Of a stretch of 11,938 nt of DNA, positions 1 to 5,867 are shown in pieces. Origin of the DNA: Bacillota bacterium (lineage in GTDB: Bacteria; Bacillota; Clostridia; Christensenellales; CALWSW01); assembly GCA_023402915.1 (NCBI GenBank), contig JAEYFO010000017.1:1-11938 (forward strand), in the 5' to 3' direction. The notes beneath the pieces are model-generated. The model was not told the DNA's origin. It saw only the letters and a program-made list of their open reading frames with translations, and ran no database searches. A program made the translations under genes and the position numbers. The stretch's first letter is position 1. Each line of letters opens with the position of its first letter.

Positions 1-37
1 GCGCAAAGCCGCTGTGATACAGGAACTGAACCTCCAT
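1..37 (-). CDS. N-terminal stub of a gene cut by the window edge, probably an MBL-fold metallo-hydrolase
   Basis: Reading leftward from the ATG at 37, twelve codons are visible (MEVQFLYHSGFA) before the window ends. A strong ribosome binding site, AAAGGAGG, lies 5 bases upstream (43-50 on the plus strand), and a good promoter lies behind it at 77-105, so the start is well supported. The opening pattern, a short beta strand then Y/G-H-S-G-F, is what I associate with small metallo-beta-lactamase-fold hydrolases of Firmicutes. That functional call rests on twelve residues and memory of the family only. The gene is divergent from ybaK. Confidence 0.55.
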   Translation of the reverse strand, partial: MEVQFLYHSGFA

Positions 38-76
38 GGCGTCCTCCTTTGGGGTCGTGCGGGGAGAATTTTCTTC

Positions 77-105
77 ATTATAATCAACAAAACGGAGGGA
101 TGCAA
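77..105 (-). promoter_or_regulatory. Promoter of the leftward gene at 37; -10 is palindromic
   Basis: On the minus strand, TTGCAT (100-105) and TATAAT (77-82) are separated by 17 bases, a near-consensus sigma-A promoter for the gene starting at 37. The -10 lies in ATTATAAT (77-84), a perfect palindrome, so TATAAT also reads rightward at 79-84 toward ybaK. The rightward copy has no good -35 at 16-18 bases. A single palindromic -10 could therefore serve both divergent genes, with the leftward direction favoured. Confidence 0.6.
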
Positions 106-142
106 GCAGCGCCTTGCACGATCCGCAAAGGAGTTTTTTCTC

Positions 143-625
143 ATGGCAAAAGAAACGAAAACCAACGCAATGCGCATGCTCGACCGGGCAAAAATCCCCT
201 ATCGGGCGCTGACGTATCACATCGACGACGAAGAATTCTGCGGCGAAGCAGTGGCAAAGCTGGTGGGTATCGAGCCGGAGCGGGCGTTCAAGACGCTGGT
301 GGCCCGGGGCGATAAGAAGGGTATCGTCGTGCTGGTCGTGCCGGTGAACAGGGAGATCGACCTCAAGGCGGCGGCCATCGCGGCGGGCGACAAGCGCGTC
401 GAGCTGACCCATACCAAGGAGCTGCTGGGGCTGACGGGCTATATCCGCGGCGGCGTTTCGCCCATCGGCATGAAAAAGACCTATCCGACCATTTTTGATT
501 CGTCCTTTCTCTCTTTTGACGAAGCGGCGGTCAGCGCCGGGTGCAAGGGCTGCCAGCTTCTGCTCAGCCCCAAGGCGCTGGTGGAGTTTCTGGGCGCGCA
601 GACGGCGGACATCTGCCGGGAGTGA
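143..625 (+). CDS. ybaK: Cys-tRNA(Pro)/Cys-tRNA(Cys) deacylase, YbaK/EbsC family
   Basis: A 160-residue protein of the usual length for single-domain YbaK proteins. These editing enzymes hydrolyse mischarged Cys-tRNA(Pro) in trans in the cytoplasm. The sequence shows a conserved Lys in RAFKTLV (Lys50), matching the essential Lys of the family, the strand IVVLVVPVNREIDLKA (61-76), and the signature GGVSPIGMKK (103-112). The C-terminal part has the expected GCKGCQLLLSP (133-143). The ATG at 143 is chosen because CAAAGGAG lies just upstream (125-132) and family homology begins there; the open frame runs upstream without an initiation signal. Monocistronic, ending near the bidirectional terminator at 935-977. 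Confidence in the family is high; the exact tRNA specificity is inferred. Confidence 0.93.
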   Translation: MAKETKTNAMRMLDRAKIPYRALTYHIDDEEFCGEAVAKLVGIEPERAFKTLVARGDKKGIVVLVVPVNREIDLKAAAIAAGDKRVELTHTKELLGLTGYIRGGVSPIGMKKTYPTIFDSSFLSFDEAAVSAGCKGCQLLLSPKALVEFLGAQTADICRE

Positions 626-934
626 GCGCTTTGGCGGAAAGCCGGGAACGGGCCGAACTGGTTTTGGAAAAGGGCGAAAAAGAACGGTGAAGAAAGCGGG
701 AAGGGCGGCGCTTTGCTGCGGTTTTCGAATTTTTTCGAAAGGCGGTTTTTGTAACATGGCCTGAGGGATTTGAAAAAGTTTGAAAAGCGGAATACGCGCT
801 CTAAAAAACTGGAAAAAACCTGACAAAAGAGAACCCTCAGAAGGGCTTTCCCAAAAAATTTCCCCCAAAGAACTTTCTCAAATGGGGAACTGGCTGGAAC
901 GATTCCGCAAAACGGACTTCCCAAAAACAAAAAA
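626..934. other. Noncoding gap after ybaK
   Basis: No open frame here has a ribosome binding site or recognisable product. The stretch is rich in runs of A and T set in GC-rich flanks. The only clear structure is a small perfect inverted repeat, TTTCGAA (723-729) and TTCGAAA (734-740) around a TTTT loop. No good terminator lies close to the ybaK stop; the first convincing one is at 935-977. Confidence 0.5.
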
Positions 935-977
935 CGGCTTCGAAGGAGCGCGGGAAACGCCCTCGGAGCCGGTTTTT
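935..977. terminator. Bidirectional rho-independent terminator between ybaK and cobB
   Basis: The left arm beginning CGGCTTCGAAGG (935) pairs with the right arm ending CCTCGGAGCCG (971): nine consecutive pairs including one G-U, then a mismatch and further pairs. On the plus strand it is followed by TTTTT (973-977). On the minus strand the arm is followed by TTTTTTGTTTTT. It can end ybaK transcripts from the left and cobB transcripts from the right. Confidence 0.7.
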
Positions 978-984
978 CGATTTT

Positions 985-1075
985 GGCTGGTTCCCACGGT
1001 TGACAAAGGCACATACCCCTCTACCCCTTTGGGGCACACAGCACCCCCTCCGACCGCCGGATTTTTTGGATGCCT
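985..1075. other. Structured-looking noncoding block, C/G-run rich
   Basis: This block between two terminators contains no plausible gene. It has runs of four or five C or G, a CCCC-TTT-GGGG hairpin (1023-1034) and the segment GACAAAGGCACATA (1002-1015). A close relative of that segment, GACAAAGAAACATA, occurs on the same strand at 9501-9514 in another noncoding block. The strand of any transcript is unknown: cobB read-through would cover it on the minus strand, and the terminator at 1085-1110 would end a plus-strand RNA. Confidence 0.35.
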
Positions 1076-1084
1076 GCGTTCTCG

Positions 1085-1110
1085 CCGCTCAAAACAAGGG
1101 GCGGTTTTTA
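1085..1110 (+). terminator. Plus-strand rho-independent terminator next to the cobB 3' end
   Basis: CCGCTC (1085-1090) pairs with GGGCGG (1099-1104) over an eight-base loop and is followed by TTTTTA. The stem is six pairs including one G-U. It points rightward, so it would end a plus-strand transcript crossing 626-1080 before it runs antisense into cobB. Confidence 0.5.
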
Positions 1111-1125
1111 TTGAAAGGCGTGCGC

Positions 1126-1884
1126 TCAGGCAGGACGCTCCGGGCCAAGCACCGCGTCCACCGCTTCGGACAGCACCTTGCCGATGCTGTCGGCGATGAC
1201 CAGATAAGCGGAGGAATCGTACTGCGTTTCGCTCTTGTTGATGATGACCAGGCGGCTGCCGTTGAAATAGTTTACCAGCCCGGCGGCGGGATAGACCGTC
1301 AAAGACGTGCCGCCGACGATGAGCATGTCCGCCCCGGAGATGCGGCTGATGGCGCCGCGCAGCGTCAGCTGATCCAGACCCTCGCCGTAGAGTACCACGT
1401 CCGGCTTGATGAGGCCGCCGCAGCGGTCGCAATGGGGCACGCCGGGCGCGTCCATCACATAGGACAGCGGGAAGTATTTTCCGCATTCGAGACAGTGGTT
1501 GTGATAGACCGAGCCGTGCAGCTCAAAGACCTTCTTGCTGCCCGCGCGCTGGTGCAGCTCGTCGATGTTCTGCGTGACGATGCCGCTGAGCCGTCCGTCC
1601 GCTTCCAGCCGCGCCAGGGCGCGATGGGCGGCGTTGGGCTGCGCGTCCGGATAGATCAGGTATTTTTTGTAGTAATCATAAAACACGTCCGGGTGCTGGT
1701 GGAAAAAGGGCAGGCTCAAAAGCTCCTCCGGCCGCAGGCCGAATTCCTGAATGGTCTTGAAAATGCCCGCTTCGCTGCGAAAGTCCGGGATGCCGCTTTC
1801 CGTGGACACCCCGGCCCCGCCAAGAAAGACGATGTGATCGCTTTTTTTGAGCAGAGCGACAAGCTGCTTGATTTTTTCGTTCAT
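1126..1884 (-). CDS. cobB: NAD-dependent protein deacylase, Sir2 family
   Basis: A 252-residue sirtuin, of normal bacterial length. It removes acyl groups from lysines using NAD+, releasing nicotinamide and O-acyl-ADP-ribose. Visible motifs in order: the NAD-binding GAGVSTESGIPDFRS (23-37), TQNID (104-108), catalytic His123 in ELHGS, the zinc site Cys131-x2-Cys134 and Cys152-x2-Cys155, GTSLTVYPA (192-200) and IIN (214-216). All expected catalytic and zinc ligands are present. The ATG at 1884 is chosen because the family N-terminus begins there and GGAGG lies 10 bases upstream inside the preceding gene; the frame is open upstream only because it overlaps the DUF1836 gene. Only 5 bases separate it from that gene's stop, so the two are probably co-transcribed and translationally coupled. 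Confidence 0.95.
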   Translation of the reverse strand: MNEKIKQLVALLKKSDHIVFLGGAGVSTESGIPDFRSEAGIFKTIQEFGLRPEELLSLPFFHQHPDVFYDYYKKYLIYPDAQPNAAHRALARLEADGRLSGIVTQNIDELHQRAGSKKVFELHGSVYHNHCLECGKYFPLSYVMDAPGVPHCDRCGGLIKPDVVLYGEGLDQLTLRGAISRISGADMLIVGGTSLTVYPAAGLVNYFNGSRLVIINKSETQYDSSAYLVIADSIGKVLSEAVDAVLGPERPA

Positions 1885-1889
1885 GATGC

Positions 1890-2606
1890 TTATTCCTCCA
1901 AAGGTTCCTCCGGTTCCGTTTTCGCCGCCTTCTGCTTCGGGGCGGGTTTTTCTGCCTTTTCGGCTTTTTCGTTCTTTTTCTGTCTGGACGCGGCCTTTTC
2001 GGCGGGCGTGAGCGCGTCGAGAATGCGGCTGCAAAGGATCTGGTTGACGGCTGATTCCACGCTCGTGAGCGTGATGAACAGCAGCGCCTCCGTCCGGGGA
2101 TCGCAGGCATCGCCCAGCTGCTTGCGGATGCGTTCGAGCCGCCCCTCCTGCACTTGAAGGAAGGTCTCGCGGTAATCCTCCGTCAGGGCGGTCAGCTCTT
2201 CATAGACGTCCGGCAGCCACTTTTCCTCCGGGCTGAGGGAGAACGCCTGCTGAATTTGCGAAAAAGAGAGCGTCTGCTTGAGCAGCGTGATATACACCAG
2301 CGTAATGAGGTGCTCCTGACTGTAGCGTTTCTTGACCGGCCGGGGAAGCAGCCCCGCCTTGGTGTAGTTGTTGACCATGGGCTTGGTAAAGACGGGCTTT
2401 CCATCGTCATAGATGGCTTTTCCAAAGTGCTCTTCAAGGAAGGAGAGCATCTGCTCCATGTACAGCTCGATGTTTGGCAGCTCGTCGCTGTGGACAAGGG
2501 GCAGCTGGGAAGCCTTCGACGCTTCCCGAAGGATCAGCCGGGAGATCGTTTCCTTCTCGGCGAGAGAATCGAGATTGGCCTTGCGGGCGATTTCGTTGGA
2601 ATCCAT
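1890..2606 (-). CDS. DUF1836 domain protein, MerR-like putative transcription regulator
   Basis: A 238-residue protein. Residues about 43-135 match the DUF1836 family, with ELPNIELYMEQ (42-52), MVNNYTKAGLLPRPVKKRYS (77-96) and a helix rich in L/I/Q (98-121). The VNNYTKAGLLP...KKRY pattern resembles the winged helix-turn-helix of MerR-type regulators, so DNA binding is likely, but I know of no demonstrated function. The tail (about 200-238) is low-complexity, rich in Lys, Glu, Ala and Pro, and probably disordered. The ATG at 2606 has AAGGAG 10 bases upstream. It is the first gene of an operon with cobB and has a near-consensus promoter (2678-2706) with dyads suited to autoregulation. What signal it senses cannot be told from the sequence. 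Confidence 0.88.
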   Translation of the reverse strand: MDSNEIARKANLDSLAEKETISRLILREASKASQLPLVHSDELPNIELYMEQMLSFLEEHFGKAIYDDGKPVFTKPMVNNYTKAGLLPRPVKKRYSQEHLITLVYITLLKQTLSFSQIQQAFSLSPEEKWLPDVYEELTALTEDYRETFLQVQEGRLERIRKQLGDACDPRTEALLFITLTSVESAVNQILCSRILDALTPAEKAASRQKKNEKAEKAEKPAPKQKAAKTEPEEPLEE

Positions 2607-2633
2607 TTTGTAAAAACTCCTTCAAAATGAGCG

Positions 2634-2651
2634 GCTGCCCATTGCGGCAGC
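2634..2651 (-). promoter_or_regulatory. Perfect hairpin in the 5' leader of the DUF1836-cobB mRNA
   Basis: GCTGCC (2634-2639) and GGCAGC (2646-2651) form a perfect six-pair stem with a six-base loop. It lies between the transcription start predicted near 2671 and the ribosome binding site near 2617-2622. No T run follows, so it is not a terminator. It could stabilise the mRNA 5' end or act as an operator. Its right arm overlaps the -35 region of the degV promoter. Confidence 0.4.
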
Positions 2652-2670
2652 AGAAGATATGTGGTATGAT
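2642..2670 (+). promoter_or_regulatory. Predicted degV promoter with extended -10
   Basis: TTGCGG (2642-2647), 17 bases, then TATGAT (2665-2670), with TGG just before the -10 giving an extended -10 element. Start is predicted near 2677, leaving a leader of about 115 bases before degV. RNA polymerase bound here would cover the -10 of the opposing promoter at 2678-2706, so the two should compete. Confidence 0.5.
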
Positions 2671-2677
2671 TAAATAT

Positions 2678-2706
2678 ATTATATAGTATTGAAAACTATG
2701 TTTCAA
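2678..2706 (-). promoter_or_regulatory. Promoter of the DUF1836-cobB operon with two dyads
   Basis: On the minus strand, TTGAAA (2701-2706), exactly 17 bases, then TATAAT (2678-2683): a near-perfect sigma-A promoter. Two overlapping inverted repeats lie in it. ATAGT-N7-ACTAT spans 2683-2699, within the spacer, and TTGAAA-N6-TTTCAA spans 2689-2706, across the -35. Dyads placed like this are typical operator positions, and the first product of the operon is itself a MerR-like protein, so autoregulation is a reasonable inference. Confidence 0.75.
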
Positions 2707-2792
2707 GATTTTCAAAATTAAAATTTCATGAAAAGCGACGGCCGGCGGCGCAAATTCCTGCGCTGCTGCGCCGTTTCAAAGGAGAAGGAACC

Positions 2793-3638
2793 ATGGAACG
2801 CAAAATTGCTGTTGTGACCGATTCTGCCTGCGATTTGCAGGACGAGTTGCTCGAACGTTATCACATCCGCTATCTTCCGCTGCGGGTGCTCTGGAAGGGA
2901 AGGGACTACCGCGACCGGGCGGAGCTCAAGGGCGAAGAGATCTACGCCATGATGGAAGAAGAGATCCCAAAGACCTCTCTGCCCCGGGCGGAGGATTTCA
3001 CGGCGCTCATGGACGAACTGGCGGACGAAGGCTATACGGACGTGCTGTATCTTTCGATCTCTTCCGCGCTTTCGGGCAGCTTCAACGCCGTGCGCCTTTG
3101 GGCGGAGGAGTATGACCGGCTCAACATCGAGCTGGTGGACACCCGCTCGCTCTCCATGGGCGAGGGCGGCCCCGTGCTCGAAGCGGCGCGGGTGATCGAC
3201 CGGGGCGGCTCCATGGAAGAAGCCGTGGATCGGGCGCTGGCCGTGCGGGAAAGCATGGGCGCGTATTATGTGGTCCACACGCTGGAATACCTCAAAAAGG
3301 GCGGGCGCATCGGCCGGGTGGAAGGCACGATCGGCACGCTTTTGAACATCAAGCCGGTCGTGACGGTGGACGAAGCGGGCGAATTCAAGACCGCCGCCAA
3401 AAATAAGGGCTTCCGCAAGGCGGTCAACAGTATGCTCACCAAAATTCGCGACAAATTCGAAGGCAAGACCATCCACGCCACCATCATCCACGGCGACGCG
3501 CCCGAAGCGGCCAAAGCGCTTTTGGAGGAAGTCAAGTCCTTCGCCAACGTTCAGGAGAGCTTCATCACCCAGCTTTGCCCGACGATGGCCATTCACACCG
3601 GCCCCGGCCTGCTGGGCATCATCGCCTACGAGCTGTAG
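2793..3638 (+). CDS. degV: DegV family protein, probable fatty-acid-binding (FakB-type) protein
   Basis: A 281-residue protein, normal for DegV. Members of this family bind a long-chain fatty acid. In Gram-positive bacteria FakB members present it to the kinase FakA for phosphorylation, feeding host or recycled fatty acids into phospholipids. Visible motifs: VTDSACDL (8-15), TSLPR (61-65), SISSALSGSFNA (88-99), LEYLKKGGRIGR (164-175), NIKPVV (185-190) and HTGPG (268-272), the last including the His expected near the ligand carboxylate. The start has AAAGGAG 8 bases upstream (2778-2784). No fakA is seen nearby, so the partner must lie elsewhere. It is monocistronic, divergent from DUF1836-cobB and convergent with the SDR gene. 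The family is certain; the FakB role is by homology. Confidence 0.93.
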   Translation: MERKIAVVTDSACDLQDELLERYHIRYLPLRVLWKGRDYRDRAELKGEEIYAMMEEEIPKTSLPRAEDFTALMDELADEGYTDVLYLSISSALSGSFNAVRLWAEEYDRLNIELVDTRSLSMGEGGPVLEAARVIDRGGSMEEAVDRALAVRESMGAYYVVHTLEYLKKGGRIGRVEGTIGTLLNIKPVVTVDEAGEFKTAAKNKGFRKAVNSMLTKIRDKFEGKTIHATIIHGDAPEAAKALLEEVKSFANVQESFITQLCPTMAIHTGPGLLGIIAYEL

Positions 3639-3756
3639 CGCGGGCGAAAAGCGCTTGCAGGAAGGGCGGCAAAAGGGCGGCGGCTTCGTTTTTTTGCGCG
3701 ACTGCTTTTTTGTCGAGAACTTCTGGAACCTTCTAAAAATTCAAACGGCGAACAAG

Positions 3757-3812
3757 AAAACGGACGGCGGAACGCAGGAAAGAAAGCGCTCCGAACCGCC
3801 CGTTTTTTCTTT
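3757..3812. terminator. Bidirectional terminator between degV and the SDR gene
   Basis: A long imperfect hairpin. AAAACGGACGG on the left pairs with CCGCCCGTTTT on the right (one A-C mismatch), with further inner pairing between CGGAACGC and GCGCTCCG. TTTTTTCTTTT follows on the plus strand and TTTTCTTG on the minus strand. It suits the convergent arrangement of degV and the SDR gene. A weaker GCCGG/CCGG hairpin followed by ACTTTT on the minus strand lies nearer the SDR stop, around 3880-3905. Confidence 0.7.
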
Positions 3813-3914
3813 TGAGAAAAGGGAAAAGAGGAAAGGCGTGAAAACAGACGGTTTTCAAAAAGGCACAAAAAAGTCCGTTGAAAAGTCCGGCAGCCGAACC
3901 GGCGCGCCCATCCG

Positions 3915-4649
3915 TCAGATGATAAAGCCGCCGTTGACGCCCAGCACCTGCCCCGTGATAAAGGAGGCGCGCTCCGAGCAGAGGAACAGCAGCGCTTCGG
4001 CCACTTCGTCCGCCGAGCCCAGCGTGCCGAGGGGCGTTTCTTCTGCCAATTCGGCCAGCGTGTCCGCGCCGAGCATCCGGTTCATCTCCGTGTCGATCAC
4101 GCCGGGCGCAACGCAGTTGACCCGCACGCCCGACGGCCCCACTTCCTTGGCGAGGGCTTTCGTCATGCCGATGAGCGCCGCTTTCGCCGCGGAATAATGC
4201 ACTTCGCAGGAAGCGCCCGCCTGCCCCCACATGGAGGAGACCAGCACGATGGCGCCGCTTTGCCGGTCGATCATGGAAGGAAGCACCGCCTGCGCGCAGT
4301 GGAACGCCCCCTTGACGTGCAGGTCAAACATGCCGTCCCAGTCCTCTTCCGTCAGGTCGGTGAAGAGCTTTTGCTGCGCGACGCCCGCGCTGTGGACGAG
4401 TGCGTCCACCGGCCCGAGGCACACCCGCACCGCCTGACAGAGGGCCGCGCTCTCTTCCCGGCTTTTCAGATCGCCCCCAAAGGCCAGCGCATGGTGTCCT
4501 TCGGCGCAAAGGTCGCGGGCCAGCGATTCCGCCCGGTCGCGCTGGCGGTGGTAATGGATGGCGGTTTTCCATCCGGCGCGGGCAAAAAGCCGGGCAGCCG
4601 CCGCGCCGATGCCGCCCGAACCGCCCGTAATGAGGACCGTTTTTGCCAT
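3915..4649 (-). CDS. ymfI: SDR oxidoreductase, probable EF-P 5-aminopentanone reductase (YmfI-like)
   Basis: A 244-residue classical short-chain dehydrogenase with the glycine-rich NADP site TGGSGGIG (8-15), GGD (58-60), HSAG (86-89), catalytic Ser139, Tyr152 and Lys156, and the PG motif (182-183). The segment SSMWGQAGASCEVHYSAAK (138-156) is close to what I recall of the reductase YmfI, which reduces the 5-aminopentanone group on elongation factor P; generic FabG proteins lack WG-x2-GASCEV. The Asn of the SDR tetrad is replaced by His111 in DLHVKG, which I believe also occurs in YmfI. The alternative is a FabG-like 3-oxoacyl-ACP reductase. The ATG at 4649 begins the Rossmann fold. It lacks a strong ribosome binding site and lies 10 bases after the upstream stop, so translational coupling is likely. 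I am sure of SDR, fairly sure of the subfamily. Confidence 0.85.
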   Translation of the reverse strand: MAKTVLITGGSGGIGAAAARLFARAGWKTAIHYHRQRDRAESLARDLCAEGHHALAFGGDLKSREESAALCQAVRVCLGPVDALVHSAGVAQQKLFTDLTEEDWDGMFDLHVKGAFHCAQAVLPSMIDRQSGAIVLVSSMWGQAGASCEVHYSAAKAALIGMTKALAKEVGPSGVRVNCVAPGVIDTEMNRMLGADTLAELAEETPLGTLGSADEVAEALLFLCSERASFITGQVLGVNGGFII

Positions 4650-4659
4650 GGCGAACGCC

Positions 4660-5214
4660 TTAGGGACGGGGCATGCACAGCAGCTCGTGGATGCGGGTCT
4701 TGAGCAGCTGCGCCGTATAGGCGGGGGTGAGCACCATGGCCGTGTCCGCGCCGCGGTCCGTTCCGGCAATGGCGACCACTTCGCGCCCAAAGGGGAGCTT
4801 GCCCGCGTCCAGCGCCATGGCCGAAACCTCCACGCACACCTTCACGCCCTGCGAGAACATCCGAAGGGTCTGCGCCATGAGCGTGGCTGGGCCGTTGACC
4901 CCTGCGCCAAACGTGCGCTCCGCGCCGCTGAGGGAGTGCGCCGCCGTGACGGTGGAAAGCCCCGCCGCCTCGATGGCCGCAAAGGTTTCGGGGGAAACTT
5001 CGTTTTCGCCCGCCCTGGCAAAGCCGAAGCAGTGCGTCACGGCCACGATGGGCTGGGAAAAGCCGCGTTCTTTGGCCAGCTGCGCGAGCTTCAGGGCGTT
5101 GTCGCCGCCGGTGGTGGCCACGACGATGGGCGCGTTCAGCTCCTGCGCCTTCTCCAGAGCCAGCTCCAGCGTGGGCAGGGTGTTTTCTTTGGAAAATTCA
5201 GAATACATGCGCAT
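4660..5214 (-). CDS. Stand-alone pyruvate kinase C-terminal (alpha/beta) domain-like protein
   Basis: A 184-residue protein resembling the C-terminal allosteric domain of pyruvate kinase but with no catalytic barrel. Visible: an N-terminal helix (LELALEKAQE, 16-25), a strand and Gly turn (IVVATTGGDNA, 30-40), IVAVTHCFGF (56-65), and GVKVCVEVSAMALDAGKLPFG (123-143), then VVAIAGTDRGADTAMVLTPA (146-165), which looks like a ligand-binding loop. Proteins like this are common in clostridia and their role is unknown to me. The start at 5214 has AAAGGAGG with an 8-base spacer; a second ATG at 5208 lies two codons in and is less well placed. First gene of a pair with the SDR gene, under the promoter at 5261-5288. 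It lacks the pyruvate kinase active-site domain, so no kinase activity is expected. Confidence 0.85.
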   Translation of the reverse strand: MRMYSEFSKENTLPTLELALEKAQELNAPIVVATTGGDNALKLAQLAKERGFSQPIVAVTHCFGFARAGENEVSPETFAAIEAAGLSTVTAAHSLSGAERTFGAGVNGPATLMAQTLRMFSQGVKVCVEVSAMALDAGKLPFGREVVAIAGTDRGADTAMVLTPAYTAQLLKTRIHELLCMPRP

Positions 5215-5260
5215 GAAAAATTCCTCCTTTTGGAAATCGCATAAAAATCGCTTTGCTCTC

Positions 5261-5288
5261 AGTATAGCAAAGCGGCGGCCAAAAACAA
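5261..5288 (-). promoter_or_regulatory. Promoter of the PK-domain/SDR operon
   Basis: On the minus strand, TTGTTT (5283-5288), 16 bases, TATACT (5261-5266), with TGC before the -10 forming an extended -10. The predicted start near 5254 gives a 40-base leader. The spacer (5267-5282) is almost entirely filled by one copy of the 14-bp repeat at 5267-5311. Confidence 0.6.
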
Positions 5289-5311
5289 GCAGGCCCCGCA
5301 AAGCGGCGGCC
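5267..5311. repeat. 14-bp perfect direct repeat in and upstream of a promoter
   Basis: GCAAAGCGGCGGCC occurs at 5267-5280 and again at 5298-5311, start to start 31 bases, close to three helical turns. The first copy lies between the -10 and -35 of the operon promoter; the second is just upstream of the -35. This is the arrangement of a tandem operator. A local duplication is the alternative. Confidence 0.7.
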
Positions 5312-5458
5312 GAAACATTTTGAAAACCGGCTGCTTTTTTGCGGAGCCCACGAGGAGAAGGAAAGACGCTTATAGTGTTGCCGCAGCGGGCGAAAGCATA
5401 CGCCTTTTTTTTGAAAAATTTTTGGAGGGCAAAATTTTTTCGCCAAAACGCAAAACGA

Positions 5459-5478
5459 GCAAGAGCCCCCACTCTTGC
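5459..5478 (-). terminator. Perfect 7-pair hairpin, possible weak leftward terminator
   Basis: GCAAGAG (5459-5465) pairs perfectly with CTCTTGC (5472-5478) over a six-base loop. On the minus strand it is followed by TCGTTTTGCGTTTT, an interrupted T tract, so it might back up the stronger terminator at 5826-5867. On the plus strand it lies 40 bases upstream of the small frame at 5519. Confidence 0.35.
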
Positions 5479-5518
5479 ACGCTCTGGCCGGAAAACCGGC
5501 AAAAAAGGAAAAGGAAAA

Positions 5519-5668
5519 ATGAAGAAGAAGCATGTGAACCAAACGTTTCCGTCAGGTTCTATGGTTAGGATACAGGGAAAGGGGCGAGATGTCAACGGCA
5601 ATCCTGTGGCGCAAATCGAGCGTTTTTGTAAACAAACTATGAACAAAGAAAACGTATTTTATTTGTGA
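5519..5668 (+). CDS. Candidate 49-residue small protein, doubtful
   Basis: An ATG preceded by an A/G-rich AAGGAAAAGGAAAA opens a 49-codon frame beginning MKKKHVNQTFPSG and ending NKENVFYL. It is basic and has no membrane segment, signal peptide or motif I recognise. Its codons (AGG, CGA, ATA, TTG) differ from the GC-rich usage of the neighbouring genes. No clear promoter is seen. It may be a chance frame, a remnant of a decayed gene or an acquired small gene. Confidence 0.2.
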   Translation: MKKKHVNQTFPSGSMVRIQGKGRDVNGNPVAQIERFCKQTMNKENVFYL

Positions 5669-5825
5669 AAAAAACGTATTGGTTTTCCGCGAAAAACAGC
5701 GAAGAAGGCAGGAAATTCGGAGAAAATTGAGAGGATTTCCGTCTGAGAAAAAACGATCAAAAATCTGAAATCTGTGACATAGATACAACACAGTCAAAGA
5801 AATTTTTGAAAAAGCGTTTTCCGGT

Positions 5826-5867
5826 AAAAAACAACGCCCGGCAGGCGAAACAGCAGCCTGCCGGGCG
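5826..5867 (-). terminator. Strong leftward terminator of the secreted-protein gene
   Basis: CGCCCGGCAGGC (5835-5846) pairs perfectly with GCCTGCCGGGCG (5856-5867), a 12-pair GC-rich stem with a nine-base loop. On the minus strand it is followed by TTGTTTTTTACC. It lies about 100 bases past the stop at 5968. Confidence 0.85.

Larger units (their letters stand above)
5312..5825. other. Long AT-richer intergenic region with hairpins and short repeats
   Basis: About 500 bases with no convincing gene. Contents: a weak rightward hairpin GGCG/CGCC followed by eight T (around 5389-5410); the 7-pair hairpin at 5459-5478; a GCCGG-AAAA-CCGGC hairpin (around 5488-5501); the palindrome TTTGTAAACAAA (5625-5636); a direct repeat AAAACGTATT at 5649-5658 and 5671-5680 (22-base period); and a CTGTG-N12-CACAG dyad (5772-5793). 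A 49-codon frame lies at 5519-5668. The density of small repeats suggests a regulatory region or decayed DNA rather than random spacer. Confidence 0.4.

Noticed and set aside
14..142. Upstream extension of ybaK from the ATG at 14
   Set aside because: It overlaps the divergent gene and its promoter. The ribosome binding site and family homology point to 143.
1000..2157. A 385-codon plus-strand frame opposite cobB
   Set aside because: It is antisense to a sirtuin with every catalytic motif, and its composition is typical of a shadow frame in GC-rich DNA.
5625..5680. CRISPR-like short repeats (AAAACGTATT twice)
   Set aside because: Only two 10-base copies with a 12-base gap, and no cas genes.
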